Source: Elmis aenea (taxonomy: Eukaryota > Arthropoda > Insecta > Coleoptera > Elmidae). From it: DNA of 64,000 nucleotides. The notes beneath the pieces are model-generated. The model worked only from the letters and a program-made list of their open reading frames with translations, was not told the DNA's origin and did no database searches. The stretch is taken from the NCBI GenBank assembly GCA_947652605.1, contig OX393577.1, positions 61,838,108-61,902,107 on the forward strand. The letters run 5' to 3'. The translations under genes were made by a program, and so were the position numbers. This document shows positions 24,687-35,982 of this stretch, piece by piece; within the stretch, counting starts at the first letter, position 1; each line of letters begins with the position of its first letter.

Positions 24687-25440
24687 ACTCACCACATTTG
24701 CTGACGACACCGCATTTCTAACTACAGGGGCAACCATAGAAGAAACAACAGAAAAGCTCCAAAGCGCAATTAATCAAATATATGCATGGACAAAACAGCA
24801 GCAAATAAAAATTAACGAAGAAAAATCTGTTCACGTTAATTTCACCAACAAAAGAATAAACTACCTACCAGTGCATCTAAATAATAATATAATCCCTTGC
24901 AAAAAGACTGATAAATATCTTGGCCTAAACTAAGACGTCAAGTTAAAATGGAAGGAACACGTCAAAAAGCAAACGGAACAGCTTAAGATAAAGTATAGAG
25001 ATATGTATTGGCTGATAGGAAGAAATTCCCAAAACAAACTGCTCCTATACAAACAGGTGCTCAAGCCTGTTTGGACATATGGCCTACAACTATAGGGCTG
25101 TACCAAAAAAAGCAACTACAGCTGTCTTCAAAAATTCTAAAACCGTGTATTAAGGAGCATAGTAAATGCTCCTTGGTATGTTCGGAACAGCAATTTACAC
25201 AGGGAACTCCAGGTTGAATCTGTCCAGGAACAAATTGAAAAAGCTGCCAAAAGCCATGAGAAGAGGCTCCACAGACATTCCAACATTGAAGTGCTCCAAC
25301 CTCGATAATCAAAAACGAGTGCGTAGGCTCAAAAGGATTAAACCCTTTGAACTTGTGTAGACTGAAAGTGTACAAAAGCAGAGTACAGTACTATGTACAT
25401 ATAGTCACAGAAGTGTAGTGATTAAATTATAATCGTGACT
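24687..25440 (+). pseudogene. Jockey-like LINE, RT active site to 3' end
   Basis: From 24687 the frame reads LTTFADDTAFLTTGATIEET, with the RT FADD box intact. Then come INQIYAWTKQQQIKINEEKS, VHVNFTNKR, CKKTDKYLGLN and, after a stop at 24931, DVKLKWKEHVKKQ. Further blocks are LLYKQVLKPVWTYGLQL, then a stop where Trp is usual, VLRSIVNAPWYVRNS, and RLKRIKPFEL near 25330-25357. This block order is diagnostic of the Jockey clade thumb and C-terminus. At least three stops and a frameshift make it dead. Everything upstream of the FADD region is gone, so it is 5' truncated. A Jockey endonuclease piece lies at 52014-52190. Confidence 0.85.
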
Positions 25441-25654
25441 AGGATTGACCATTAGCGACATCCAGACTCAAAAATAAACGTAGCAAATTAGGTTTAAGTT
25501 AAAATGTTTATTAATCTATAGGATTAGGTGCATTGCAAATTTAAGATTTAAAAAAAAACTAAAGAAGGTAATGGGCAAAAGTGTATCCATCAAAGAAATA
25601 CCTACGTGTGTGGAAACTGGAAATAAAGGCTTAACTTTATTTCAATTAAAATTT

Positions 25655-26235
25655 TTGTCTAAGCAGTTTCGCTGGGATCGGAACTCAATGCAGGATGATC
25701 CAAAATCAGGTCCACCAGTTGAGGCAAGCACTGAAGACATGGTTTAAAAAAAAAAAAAAGATTTGGTGATGTCAGATCGACGGATGAAGCTGTTTTTCGT
25801 TGCCAGGAAAGTTGGGGTATCCGAAAGAAGTGTTTGGAAAGTTTTGCACTACGATTGGGGTATAAACAAAGTATCTACGCGTTGGATTACAAGGCTCCAT
25901 ACGCCGAAGCCAAAATTTGTCCGAAAATGTTTTCCAAGAAACTTTTATTGCTTCACAGGCTTATAGGAGCTTTTTTTCACAAATTGTTACCGGGGATAAG
26001 ACTTAGGTGTATCACTTGGATCCTCCTACCAAACAACAATCTATGCAGTGGGTTCACAGAGGTTCGCCTTGCACAAAAAAGAAAACTAACACACAGTTTT
26101 CGGTCGGAAGCTACCTAATAGCAAACATTTTTTTGGAGGGAGAAGAAGTTCTGCTTAATAAATATAAGAAAAAGGGCACTACAATCAATAGAGAGGTCTA
26201 TTTGAAGACGATTCAAGGTTTGAAAATTTGTAAAT
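25655..26235 (+). pseudogene. mariner transposase, central part
   Basis: Frames around 25660-25760 give KQFRWDRNSMQDDPKSGPPV, matching the (R)FRxGRxSVEDDPRSGRP helix-turn-helix linker of mariner. Then come LVMSDRRMKLFFVARKVGVS and RSVWKVLH. After frame changes, 25990-26235 reads VTGDK, a stop where the Trp of GDEtW stands, then HLDPPTKQQSMQWVHRGSP and KKKGTTINREVYL. The first catalytic Asp (TGD) is still encoded. The second and third Asp region and both terminal repeats are missing. A poly(A) run at about 25746-25760 disrupts the frame. Confidence 0.85.
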
Positions 26236-27775
26236 ATTCACTGTTAGGAGCTGATGCATCCAATTATTGCAAATTCAAATTTAATCATGCTTCTAACAAT
26301 TCTAAACGAAAGCTCTGCCTTAAAACAAACACAGGTCTAAGAAAGATTAAAGGAGTTGTTATTTTCATTTAAATAACTTCGGAATCTCTTAAACTCTATG
26401 GAGATACAATGGTTTAAAAATGGCAAAGACGTGTAGTTTTACTTGCTCAGTAAAACTATAAACCTAAAATGTCTTTTTTAAAGCGACAGTCGTTTTGAAA
26501 AAGATCAAGACAATATAGTGGAAACTTCAACACGTATCCAAAAGACGCAATTCCAAAATGGGAACCAAAGATTGTAATATAAAAGTTCTAAAACGATGCT
26601 TAGATTTACATTTTAAAATTGTTATTTTCTCGCCTGTTGGAAAGTAACGCTAAAGAACGGTATTCAATCGCCACCCTACAATTTTAACTCAAAGTTTATG
26701 AGTCTATTACCCACATCACTATCGAACAAACTTCTACAGTAGGTACAGCCAATGATTTCAATCCTTAATCCACACTTACATCGGCGTACATTAATCTGAT
26801 TAGATGGTGCACAGATTGCATGCAAAATATAAACAACGCAAACATGAAGCGATTTACAAACCTGTTGTTAAGTCGATAAGTATTTTTGCAGATCCTGGAA
26901 GGTTAGATAGGTAATGAAAGCCCAATATTAATTGCCATATGCTTCTGTAAATCATTTGTAATTGTTAATGTTGCATTACATACTGCACTTGGAGCTAGTC
27001 GTTGTTTTACAAGTATGAGTAATGCAGGTAATAAATTAAATTATGCTAATAATTATCATTAATAAAGTTAATTAAGTAATGGGTAGACAAATTGTTACTA
27101 TATCAAGTGGGCTCCTGGAGCGAAGCACTAGAATGTTAGGGGATTCAAGGCGACGTTTCAAGGATATAATTTATTTTTATATCGGCTTAATATTAATAAT
27201 AGCACCACATATGGATTTCTCTCGAAAACAAGTTTTTTTTTTTAATAAGAAATACCATTGCAGTAGAGGTAGATGCATTTGAATAAAAGTGTGCTTTGAT
27301 GGCGCCTTAATAAAAAGCACTTTTAAAAATTTTCTACACCTGACAAGAAAAATAAGGTAAGCATGTGCGCATACCGAGTGACGTCATCAGCATGCTACGC
27401 AGTCATTTTATTTCTTTACATATGTAACACTTTTATTTCTTATATCATATATTTTATAAAAAAAAACTGCCATATGCGAACAGTTTGTATTAAAAATGGA
27501 TTTAAGGCAAAAGCAAAAAGCAAAAACAACCTAGTCCATTTAATCCCACTTTTTAGAAATATTGAAAAAACTGTTTAATTTATATAAGGGTTTCACAAAA
27601 AAATCAAACAATATGTGTTTTTGAAGATCTACTGAGGTATTATTAAAATTGATCCATTTCAATTATATATGTTTTTAAATCACTTAAATATTCCAATTAA
27701 TAATTATTGGGCTTTGTTGTCATTGCAATCAATGTGATTTCAGTTTTAAGAATCTCTATATTTCAAGTTAATATA
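26236..27775. other. AT-rich stretch, nothing recognised
   Basis: ORFs at 27079-27282 and 27363-27578 have no motif. Confidence 0.4.
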
Positions 27776-28258
27776 CAGTGCGTCCAAAAGGTATGGAACA
27801 TGCTATATATCTCAGTAAATATCCACGTTTGGGAAAAATGTTTTGAATCAGAGTTGTTTGGAACTTAGTTTTCCCCATAAGACAAAAATTAAATTCTATT
27901 TTTTCGAATAACAAAAGAGCAATGAAAAACAGTTGAATTTTTAAAATGACCCTATAATCTGTCATTGTGAGAGTATATTTTTGCGTTTTTCTCAAATAGT
28001 TGCTTAGGTAAGGGTACTAAAATTTTGCATCATTGAAAAGAGAAAAAAAAATCCATCAAATGAGTATAATATAGGGGAATCTTGTCATTTAAAAAAATTC
28101 AATTGTTTTTATTGCGCTTTTGTTATTCGAAGAAATAGAATTTAAATTTTGTCTTATGGTGTAACACTAAGAACCAAACCACTTTTATTCAAAACATTTT
28201 TCCCTAAAGTGGATATTTACTGAAATATATAGCATATTCCAAACCTTTTGGACGCCCG
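27776..28258. mobile_element. 480-bp TIR element, TA-flanked
   Basis: Starts TA, CAGTGCGTCCAAAAGGT and ends with the degraded inverse CCTTTTGGACGCCCG. Arms of about 200 bp mirror each other (TATATATCTCAGTAAATAT, GAATAACAAAAG). The centre is short. It is probably a Tc1/mariner MITE. Confidence 0.75.
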
Positions 28259-28273
28259 TTATAAAGTAAAACA

Positions 28274-28844
28274 CAGGGGTTTGGAGCAGTCCAATTTTTT
28301 AGTTGCTCCGCTCCAGCTCCGCTCCGGCATCAAGATGTCTGCTCCAGCTCCGCTCCCGCTCCGCTCCGCGCTCCAAATATTAATAAAATAAGTTTTTTTA
28401 TTTAAAAATTTATTTTTTAAAACAAAGCTAAAATTTTATGAGATATGTGTAAATGGACCAAAAATTACAATATTTGACCCTAAGAAACAAATGAAGTTAA
28501 ATAAATGAACAAATTATTGATCTTCAAAAGTTAAAAAAAGAAAAAAAAAGTTGTTTAAAATTTTTCAAAATTCAAATACAAAATAATAAAAATTAATATT
28601 CAGAAAAGTTACATTATAATAATTTTACTTCAAAAAAATCAAATTTAGTTTATTTATAATTTTATTAAATACTACTATACCCATGAGAATAATTCATTTA
28701 AAAAAAATAATTGTAGTTTATAATAGTAAAGTGGAGCAGTGGAGCAATCAAAATTATTTGCTCCGGGCTCCGCTCCCGCTCCGGGCAAAAACCCATTGCT
28801 CCACTGCTCCGCGCTCCAGCTCCGCGCTCCGCTCCAAACCCCTG
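28274..28844. mobile_element. hAT MITE with GCTCC sub-terminal repeats, TSD GTAAAACA
   Basis: Inverted ends are CAGGGGTTTGGAGC / GCTCCAAACCCCTG. A perfect 8-bp duplication GTAAAACA lies at 28266-28273 and 28845-28852, which is the hAT hallmark. Both sub-terminal zones are packed with GCTCC pentamers (about 28303-28373, and 28735-28836 in both orientations). The centre is AT-rich without transposase. A second copy is at 43141-43542. Confidence 0.9.
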
Positions 28845-28852
28845 GTAAAACA

Positions 28853-30114
28853 ACAAATAACGCAAAAATATCTATTTTCAAAGTTAACTTAAAAATATTA
28901 ATCTTGAATTTGTATGTAGGGTAAATAAATGAACAACTAGTCACACATTTTTATGAGTTATTAGTGTCATAATAAAAAATAATAAAAGATAGTAAATTTT
29001 GTGTTTGTATTTCATTTGTTGGCCAGTTCAAATTTTTTTTTAATATCTCTTTATCACGCCGAACTACCAATCACAGGGTAAAAATTAATTGGGAAGAAGT
29101 GTTTCTGGAGTACTTAGAAAAGTTATTTTGTCGTTTGCGACATGTAAATGCAGCCTCATTTTCTTACATTGTGTACCAACGGCAGTCAATTTTAAAACTA
29201 CAATATATCTGCACCGAGTCAGAGCACAAAACGTACGTAGATGTTAATTTGTCAAGCTTAAACGTCAAAAATTGACTATTAAAACATATATTTATAACCA
29301 GGTAGTGTGATATGTATGTATGTGTGTATGGACTGTTGACTGTTAAAACAACCAAACTCCAAGACTTGGGTTATTTTTGCACTCAACTCCTTCCCGTTCA
29401 AATTTCAACAAAGTCTTTAGACTTAGTTTATTTTTTTACAACCAACAGATGGATTTACTCCTAAGGAAGACAAAAAAATATGGAAACTCATTTTGCATGA
29501 AATGGCAATCAACGCTTCAGATTTACTATTTAAATCCTAAAAACAATATGAGAAATTTAGTCGTTTCTACAGGTTAATGTATTTACAACAATTTTAGATA
29601 CATTATTGGAGATACCTTATGTACAAAGCTAGGCTTACATTATATTTTCTTTCTGAAGGCAATTAGTATATTTTCCAAAATGTTTGGAACTAAGTTAAAA
29701 CAATTTCACCATTAAAACAGTAGAAAACAAATTCTTAAAACACTACTCAACATCTAAACTTTCATTTTCCAAAAACCGTTACATTTTCGTGCGTTTGTGT
29801 GATAAACCAGAACTGCCTTATTTATTATTACAGTTAAACTTTTGTTATTATTTTAAATATCCTGAACGAACGTGCAAAGATTGAGTGACAGTAACGTCTA
29901 TGGTTAGTTATACTTTAGAATTATTACATTCCGACTGTCTAAGCGTCACGCATCTCTGCATTCCAACAACGTCTCGATTTAAGACTGAATACCACCAATA
30001 CAAAATAGAAAACGAGAGGAATGGTAAAAGAATAAATGGTCCGAGTTAACGGCTGCAGCGGAAAAGACGTGATTATTTTTGCATTTTTGTGTCCAACGCG
30101 AGAAGCGCGGAATT
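28853..30114. other. AT-rich, becoming less so after 29880; no gene proven
   Basis: Bases 29880-30114 look single-copy and less AT-rich and could be a 5' region of the candidate exon at 30115. Nothing else was recognised. Confidence 0.35.
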
Positions 30115-30145
30115 ATGCGGGTACTGGCTGCACTGGTTGCGGGTG
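30115..30145 (+). other. Candidate signal-peptide first exon (speculative)
   Basis: ATG at 30115 opens MRVLAALVAG, a short hydrophobic start, and after one further base meets a donor-like GTAAGG at 30146. A phase-1 junction right behind a signal peptide is common in secreted insect proteins. No partner exon was found. Confidence 0.2.
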
Positions 30146-31361
30146 GTAAGGTCAGGATGAGTAGATCCCAGTCAAAATGTAAACAGGCATGAGAAAAGCA
30201 TTTAAAGTAACTTTGCTTGAGGTTTGTGTGTTCGTTTCTTCAAAGATATTATTAATGTGCTCGGTGATTTTGTTAAGCAGTCGGTTTATTTTAAACAGGT
30301 TAGTTTTTTTTTTTTTAAATCTACATATTTCAGTTATTCTCCTTAAAAAAATACAAAGAAGAATTTGTAATACATTTTAAGCAACATGACCGCTTCTTTT
30401 TTTGAAAAAATCTTAAATGGTTTCGGAGAAAAACGTTTATTTGGTCTCTTTCCAATGCGTAAGCAGATGTATATCTGATTACAGAGTTAAATTGTCATTG
30501 CTAGATCCAGTTTTCATATACAATCCCAAGTCGCAGATAATGTACTCGCGGACGAATACAGAACTGCAATAACTTTAATAAATTATTACAGATAAGTGTA
30601 ACATTTACAAGGAATAAACTCGAGCATATTGCAATAGAAGTAGCAATTTATAATGACAGGTGATACTCATTCATTACATAATTTAATGGTATACGTTTAT
30701 CAATTACAGCCTTCGTTGGTATCAAGGGTCAATAATATTACCGGAGACGAAAGGATTACTTGCCTTTATAAACGGCGCAAGTGTATTTATTTGCGTTTGA
30801 ATATCTAGTTTGCTCGTTTCGCACCGGTGAACAAATCGATGTAAATCTGAGTGTAACGTTAAATATTTAATACGAGTTTCAATTTCACGCCAGACGTTGA
30901 GATCATTGGCAAAGAGCGCGTGATTTAGAGAAAGATCTAAAAATTGTTCACTTACCAACGATATAAATATGGAAATAACATTTAATGAGGAAAAGACTCA
31001 ATTTTGTTTAACTTTACACAACATCAGATAATATTCTGGGCATGGTGTAGGTATGATACAAATTTTTGTATTTGAATGCTAATTGTTTAGGTTACACACA
31101 AGAATTAAAATGTAAAATTTTGCGTTGCAACTAAATATTGATAATTGTCCAATTCTACATTTCGAAGTGTTGCTTATTTTTTGTAAGATAATCAAAGTTT
31201 TGCCTACTCCCATCTACGATATTTTCTTGTATTACACGCCCATCTTGGAAACTCTGGATTTTAAACACTCTACAGGTAACTTACTTAACAGTATAACAAA
31301 ATACCGAAGACTACTTACAGAGGTAGAGGTTTATCGACTAAACTTTCTATTCTAATCTATT
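30146..31361. other. AT-rich stretch with one unassigned minus ORF
   Basis: The minus-strand frame 30958-30722 is open for 78 codons (contains LHRFVHRCETSKLDIQ) and is less AT-rich than its flanks, but it matches nothing I know and lacks an ATG. Confidence 0.3.
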
Positions 31362-31600
31362 GAGGTGATTTACTGACTAAGAAAATAAAAATTATTCCAA
31401 CTCCAGTAGGCTCTCTCTGTGTTTGGTTAACATTCCTTAATTTTTTTTTATCCATAAGAACTATTAAGAGCAGTGGACTTAAGGTGCCGCTTTGTCTTAC
31501 TCCCACTGTTGTTATAAATTCCTGGGAACTGCTGTTATGGGTTCGCACATAATTTCTACTACCCTTATTTTATACTCTTGAAAGCGTATAAAAATCGTTC
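31362..31600 (-). pseudogene. LINE RT fragment, inverted unit 1
   Basis: The minus strand reads NYVRTHNSSSQEFITTVGVR then QSGTLSPLLLIVLMD, the RT block just before the active site (xVRQGxxLSPLLF). It stops before FADD. It is followed on the plus strand by the C-terminal fragment at 31617. Confidence 0.7.
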
Positions 31601-31616
31601 ACTTTGTTTCAAGATT

Positions 31617-31800
31617 TTCCCATGCCAGAAAGTAGATACGCGAAAATAGGATGGAAAATGCAGATGGAGGGGAAAAGGAAATAGAGGAAGACCAAGATTA
31701 AAATGGGAAAAAGAAGTGAGGCAGAGACTAGAAGAAAGTGGAGTCAGATGGAGAAGATGTGCCACAATTAGCTAACGATAGGCAGGAGTGGAGAGAGAAA
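31617..31800 (+). pseudogene. LINE ORF2 C-terminal fragment, unit 1
   Basis: Nucleotide-level match to 5800-5970: ATGCCAGAAAGTAGATACGC, the GAGGAAGACCAAGA segment, and CACAATTAGCTAACGATAGG. It encodes the tail behind the GHxxRM block. Confidence 0.75.
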
Positions 31801-31805
31801 CTTAA

Positions 31806-31926
31806 TACAGAAATTAATAACAAACTAGCCTTTGCGGATGATGTGGTGCTATTAGCCAAAAACTAAAAGGACTTGCAACTCAGTCTACACATATGGACAG
31901 ATACATTAAGTGGATATAATATGAAA
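31806..31926 (+). pseudogene. LINE RT active-site fragment
   Basis: Reads NKLAFADDVVLLAKN, then a stop and KDLQLSLHIWTDTLSGYNMK. The FADD box is intact. It lies directly between the two inverted units. Confidence 0.7.
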
Positions 31927-31929
31927 AAA

Positions 31930-32160
31930 AAAATTCATTCCAACCCTAGCAGGTTTTCTTTGTGTTTGGTTTACATTCGTTAATTATTTTATCCTTAAGA
32001 ATTATTAAAAACAGTGAACTTAATGTGCCTCTTTGTCTTACTCCCACTATTATAAATTCCTGGAAACTGTTGTTGTGGGTTCGCACATAATTTCTACAAC
32101 TTTTATACAAACTCTTGAAAGCGTTTAACAATCCCTCTCCAATTATACTTTGTTTCAATA
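31930..32160 (-). pseudogene. LINE RT fragment, inverted unit 2
   Basis: The minus strand reads LLNAFKSLYKSCRNYVRTHN, QEFIIVGVRQRGTLSSLF. This is the same region and orientation as unit 1, extending slightly further 5'. Confidence 0.7.
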
Positions 32161-32174
32161 TCTTCAAGATCTTT

Positions 32175-32375
32175 TCGCTTGGCAGAAAGTAGGTAGGCGA
32201 AAATAGGATGGAAAATGAAGATGGAGGAAAAACAAAAAGGGGAAGACCAATAATAAAATGGAAAAACAAAGTGAGGCAGAGACTAGAAGAAAAAGGAGTC
32301 AGCTGGAGAGTTGTGCCACAATTAGCTTACGATAAGGAGGAGTGGAGAGGCTTAATCCAGATATAGAAAAGCATA
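32175..32375 (+). pseudogene. LINE ORF2 C-terminal fragment, unit 2
   Basis: Matches 31617-31800 (GAAAATAGGATGGAAAATG, GTGAGGCAGAGACTAGAAGA) and reaches the ORF end near 32365. The junction with the inverted RT part is at the same place as in unit 1. Confidence 0.75.
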
Positions 32376-32544
32376 ACTCGACACCGCAAGACACAAGACG
32401 AGCCAATTAACAAGACGAAGGAGAAGAAGGAGTAAAATCAATTATATCCATTTGGTGATGTGGTTGAGAGGTTGCTAAAATAAATTAAAGGATAATTACG
32501 TTTTAAGATAATCTAAAATGCAGCGTATTGAGCTAAACTTTTAT

Positions 32545-32800
32545 AAGGCATATTAAATATGCATCGAATAGGAGAATGCAAAATGGTCAAAAAAGTGTAT
32601 GAAGCACAGTGGAAGAAGACTCGGAAAGAGAACAGAGAAACGACGGATTATGAGGTAAAAGTGGCTGACATAAATAGAGAAGTCTAGTGAAATAACATTA
32701 GAAGAGGTTAAAAAAAGCTTACAGACAAAATTCAACTGCCATAACCATGAACAATAGTCGTAACACCCAACGGTAGAGAGGCGTAAAATTAGAAGAAATT
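32545..32800 (+). pseudogene. Another LINE 3' fragment (RTE-like)
   Basis: Reads RIGECKMVKKVYEAQWKKTR followed by a degraded basic and acidic tail. This fits the segment behind the GHxxRM block (RMxxxRMVKKVYEW). It is strongly decayed. Confidence 0.45.
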
Positions 32801-35102
32801 TAAACGAACTACTATTTTGTGGCAATTTATTTTGTACGTTAACTTATTAAAACACATATTGACTTTGTTATCAGCAAGAAAATGATTTATCATGTCAAAT
32901 AGTCTTCAATCATCTGTTCCTAAATACGGTTCTGGGCCACCTACATACCTCACAAATAAATGCCCATGATTTTAACAATACGTTTCGGTAAATTAGAACC
33001 CTATGTTCGGATATTGCTCAGGGGCGCTCGTGTTTTTAAAACCATAATATCCCGGCCAAATTACAAGTTAGATCGCGTGCCTCTTTACCATTACAAACTA
33101 TAAGTGCGCCCGTTTTAAAATATATTCACATTTCGGTTTAATTAACCAACTAGTTTAACTTTTACCATTTACAACTCGGCATCGCGGCCAGCTGGGGGAT
33201 CATTTTATTCTTTAAAACTAATATGGCACGTCACATTTTTGACGTTTATTAATACGTACGCTCCCCGTCAATGTCACAAATACTGCGGCACCAAAAACAA
33301 GATGTTATTAATACGGACGCTAATTGTAAATTAATTGCAACTTGTGGGATAACTTTAAAGGGAACTCGCACGCACGTTATAAAAACAATATTTCGTGGCT
33401 CGAATTGGTGTAATTACTGACATTTTGGAACCGTAAAAAATTATGAAGCGAATATCTCTTGGTGTGAATCACATGCCATGCTAAAATTTCATGGCGGTCC
33501 CGTGAAATTTTATTTTAAATGACGGAGCTGTGAATTAGGTCCAACTATTTTGTTGTAATCAGCTCATAATTATTATAATTTTCAACTAATAATTTTAGAA
33601 ATGAAGCAGGTCAGTTTTAAGAAAAGCAAAAAAAAACTTCTTAGGTCAGATCAATTACAATTTTCATCAAGTTATTAATTTTCTATACAATATTATGAGG
33701 TTTTTGTTTTGAATCCAGTAAAATAATTATTGTTTTTTGAAACAATGTTAAATATCAATTGTAAAAATAAAATTTAATGTCTTCCTTTATTACACTATGG
33801 TCAACAACAAACCGACTATAGTAGGTAATATTTTATGGTTTTTTTAAATTTTGATATAAAGAGAAATTACAATTTTTAAGGATATTTTTACAATTACAAC
33901 CAAGAAGTATTATATAACGGCTTCACTTTTTTTAAGTGAAATTTTAAAACAAGTAAGACATTGGATACAAAATAGATACGTGGTTTAATGTAAAAAAATT
34001 TTGATTTCAAGTTTAAGTGGTCATCAGCTGCATAACCTTAAATTATTTTCCACTTTACTGAGTACTTTGTTGATGACCAAAATATTTTTTTACACTAAGT
34101 GTGTTAAAGGCAAAATATTCACAACAAAAATTTATTTATTAACAAAATGCAACCATTGCGATAATTTACTCTAAATACCATTTCCGATTGGGAATAAATA
34201 ATATGTAAACAATAATGTTTAGCTCTGATTACATGTGGTGAATGTAATCACATTACACGAGTCTAGTTTGCATCCATTATCGGTATGGTAATGATAGATA
34301 GATTAAGTTTTTTAAAAATTATTATTAATTGTTTATGCAACAACAAACATATCGCTAGGTGATATATGTATGTGTGCATGCAAACGAATAAAATTAATTA
34401 TTAGATGAAAATATGCGCTTGCGAAATAGATTTTATTGTAATAAATTTAACGCACAATAAATCGCAGTGTACTTGAAGTAATGAGATAACTAATGCTACA
34501 TTTTAAAAAGTAATTAATAAAAACCACTCATAAACTCATACAAAAAAGGTTTTGATAATTAAACAGCAAGCAAATGTATGAATTGTTTCGTTAAGGCAGT
34601 GTTTTTTAAACTTCAGATATCCGTAAGCCCCTTAAATTTTCATTATTACCAATTACTTGCATCAAAATAATAATAAATTGATACTTGAAAGATTATAAAA
34701 AAAGTGTATTTCACTGTAAATGCATGTTTTATGCAAATTTAGATGTAAATTGTAACAAAAAATATGGTTTTTGTTTAATACGACAAAATTGATGAAGCAA
34801 GTATAAATTTTAACTTGATTTAGATAATTTATTATCAGGCAATTATTGGAGAAAAACTGCTTATGGTGGGATTGCGTACAATATTAATTGATGAATTAAG
34901 ATTATCTGTTTTAAGGACATTTCACCAAATTATTATTTTTTTTTTAATACACTTTAATCGGCAATCAGAATTATTATAATAATAAATATCTAGGAAAGCA
35001 TTGTTATCTACAAGGTACATATCTCAAATTTGTATTGCTCAGAGAAAGAGAGCTACCTACAACTTCAATAAATGTAAAGTTTAGATTTAGTAGTAACAGT
35101 GT
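32801..35102. other. Non-repetitive-looking stretch, possible regulatory block
   Basis: Bases 33000-33420 are less AT-rich. They hold a direct repeat (TTATTAATACGTACGCT at 33246-33262, one mismatch at 33305-33321) and CCAGCTGG near 33189. The rest is AT-rich without motifs. Confidence 0.3.
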
Positions 35103-35681
35103 GTCGGGCTCAGTACTCCTTCTTGCCTTAACTTATTGTTTATGTCAAAGGTCTTTGATTGCAGATTATCTTTTCTCGCATAATTTTTGTTATTAATGTA
35201 TAGGCTTTCTATGCTCTTTAATAGTTTATGGCTAATATTTCTACGTTTTAATTCTTCCCAAATTGTTTTTTTTGTGACACTCTGTCGACAGCCTTCTCCA
35301 AGTCCAAAAATGCCAGGTATACTTCTGCCTCTTTTGTTCTCCTTTTTTCCATTAATTGTTTCACGGTGAAGATATGATCGTGTGTATTTCTGTTTTTCCT
35401 AAATCCGCTTTCTGTTTCCGCTAATTGTTTTTCAGTTATTTCTTTCAGTTTTCTCTCTAGTATGCACTCATAGGCATTTGATATAACGCTTAATAGTGTA
35501 ATCCCTCTGTAGTTTGTGCAGTTTTGGTTGTCTCCACTCTTAAATATTCGTATTATTATTACGATTTTCCATTCATTTGGTACTTCTCCTTGGGTCCATA
35601 CTTTGTTAAACAAGTAAGTAACTATGTTTATTCCTTTATTTCCCAAATTCTTTATCATTTCTGGTGTAATACAGCCATCTT
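35103..35681 (-). pseudogene. RTE-like LINE RT domain, 3' half of a split copy
   Basis: Minus strand: ITPEMIKNL region, GEVPNEWKIVIIIRIFKSGD, NYRGITLLSVISNAYE, ESGFRKNRNTHDHIFTVKQL, VYLAFLDLEKAVDRVS, and after a frameshift RRNISHKLLKSIESLY and LRQEGVLSP. These are RT fingers and palm blocks in order. The first catalytic Asp (FLDLEKA) is present. The copy stops at about 35103 before FADD. Its upstream half continues at 38496-38920 on the same strand. Confidence 0.85.
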
Positions 35682-35982
35682 GTTAAATAAACTTCATTCG
35701 TTTGGATTCTCTATAAAATTACTTGATCTTGTTCGTTCTTATTTAACAAACAGAGTTCAGTATGTTGTATATAATAGCTGCTATTCTTTCAAATATAAAG
35801 TTAGTTCAGGGGTACCCCAAGGTTCTAATCTCGGTCCACTATTATTTTTACTTTTTATTAACGACTTGCCACTATCCATAAAATACTCTAGTAATTTAGT
35901 TTTTGCAGATGACCTAAAATTATGGTTAAATGTGAGATCAGTCAGTGATTGTGAGTCCCTACAAAATGACATTAACAATATA
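35682..35982 (+). pseudogene. Jockey/CR1-group LINE, RT palm (5' part of split copy)
   Basis: Begins inside the RT at LLNKLHSFGFSIKLLDLVRS, then RVQYVVYNSC, VSSGVPQGSNLGPLLFLLFI and NLVFADDLKLWLNVR, with the FADD active site intact. The frame runs open to DINNI at 35982, where a foldback element interrupts it. The ORF resumes at 37538. The 5' truncation point at about 35682 abuts the minus-strand RTE-like copy. Confidence 0.85.

Noticed and set aside
25061..25375. 104-codon minus ORF
   Set aside because: Antisense of the Jockey C-terminal region.
28675..28944. 89-codon minus ORF over the GCTCC arrays
   Set aside because: The Trp/Gly/Ala/Ser-rich translation comes from pentamer repeats of the hAT MITE.
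30722..30958. 78-codon minus open frame as a protein exon
   Set aside because: No ATG, no recognised domain and no convincing acceptor; kept only as a note in the spacer entry.
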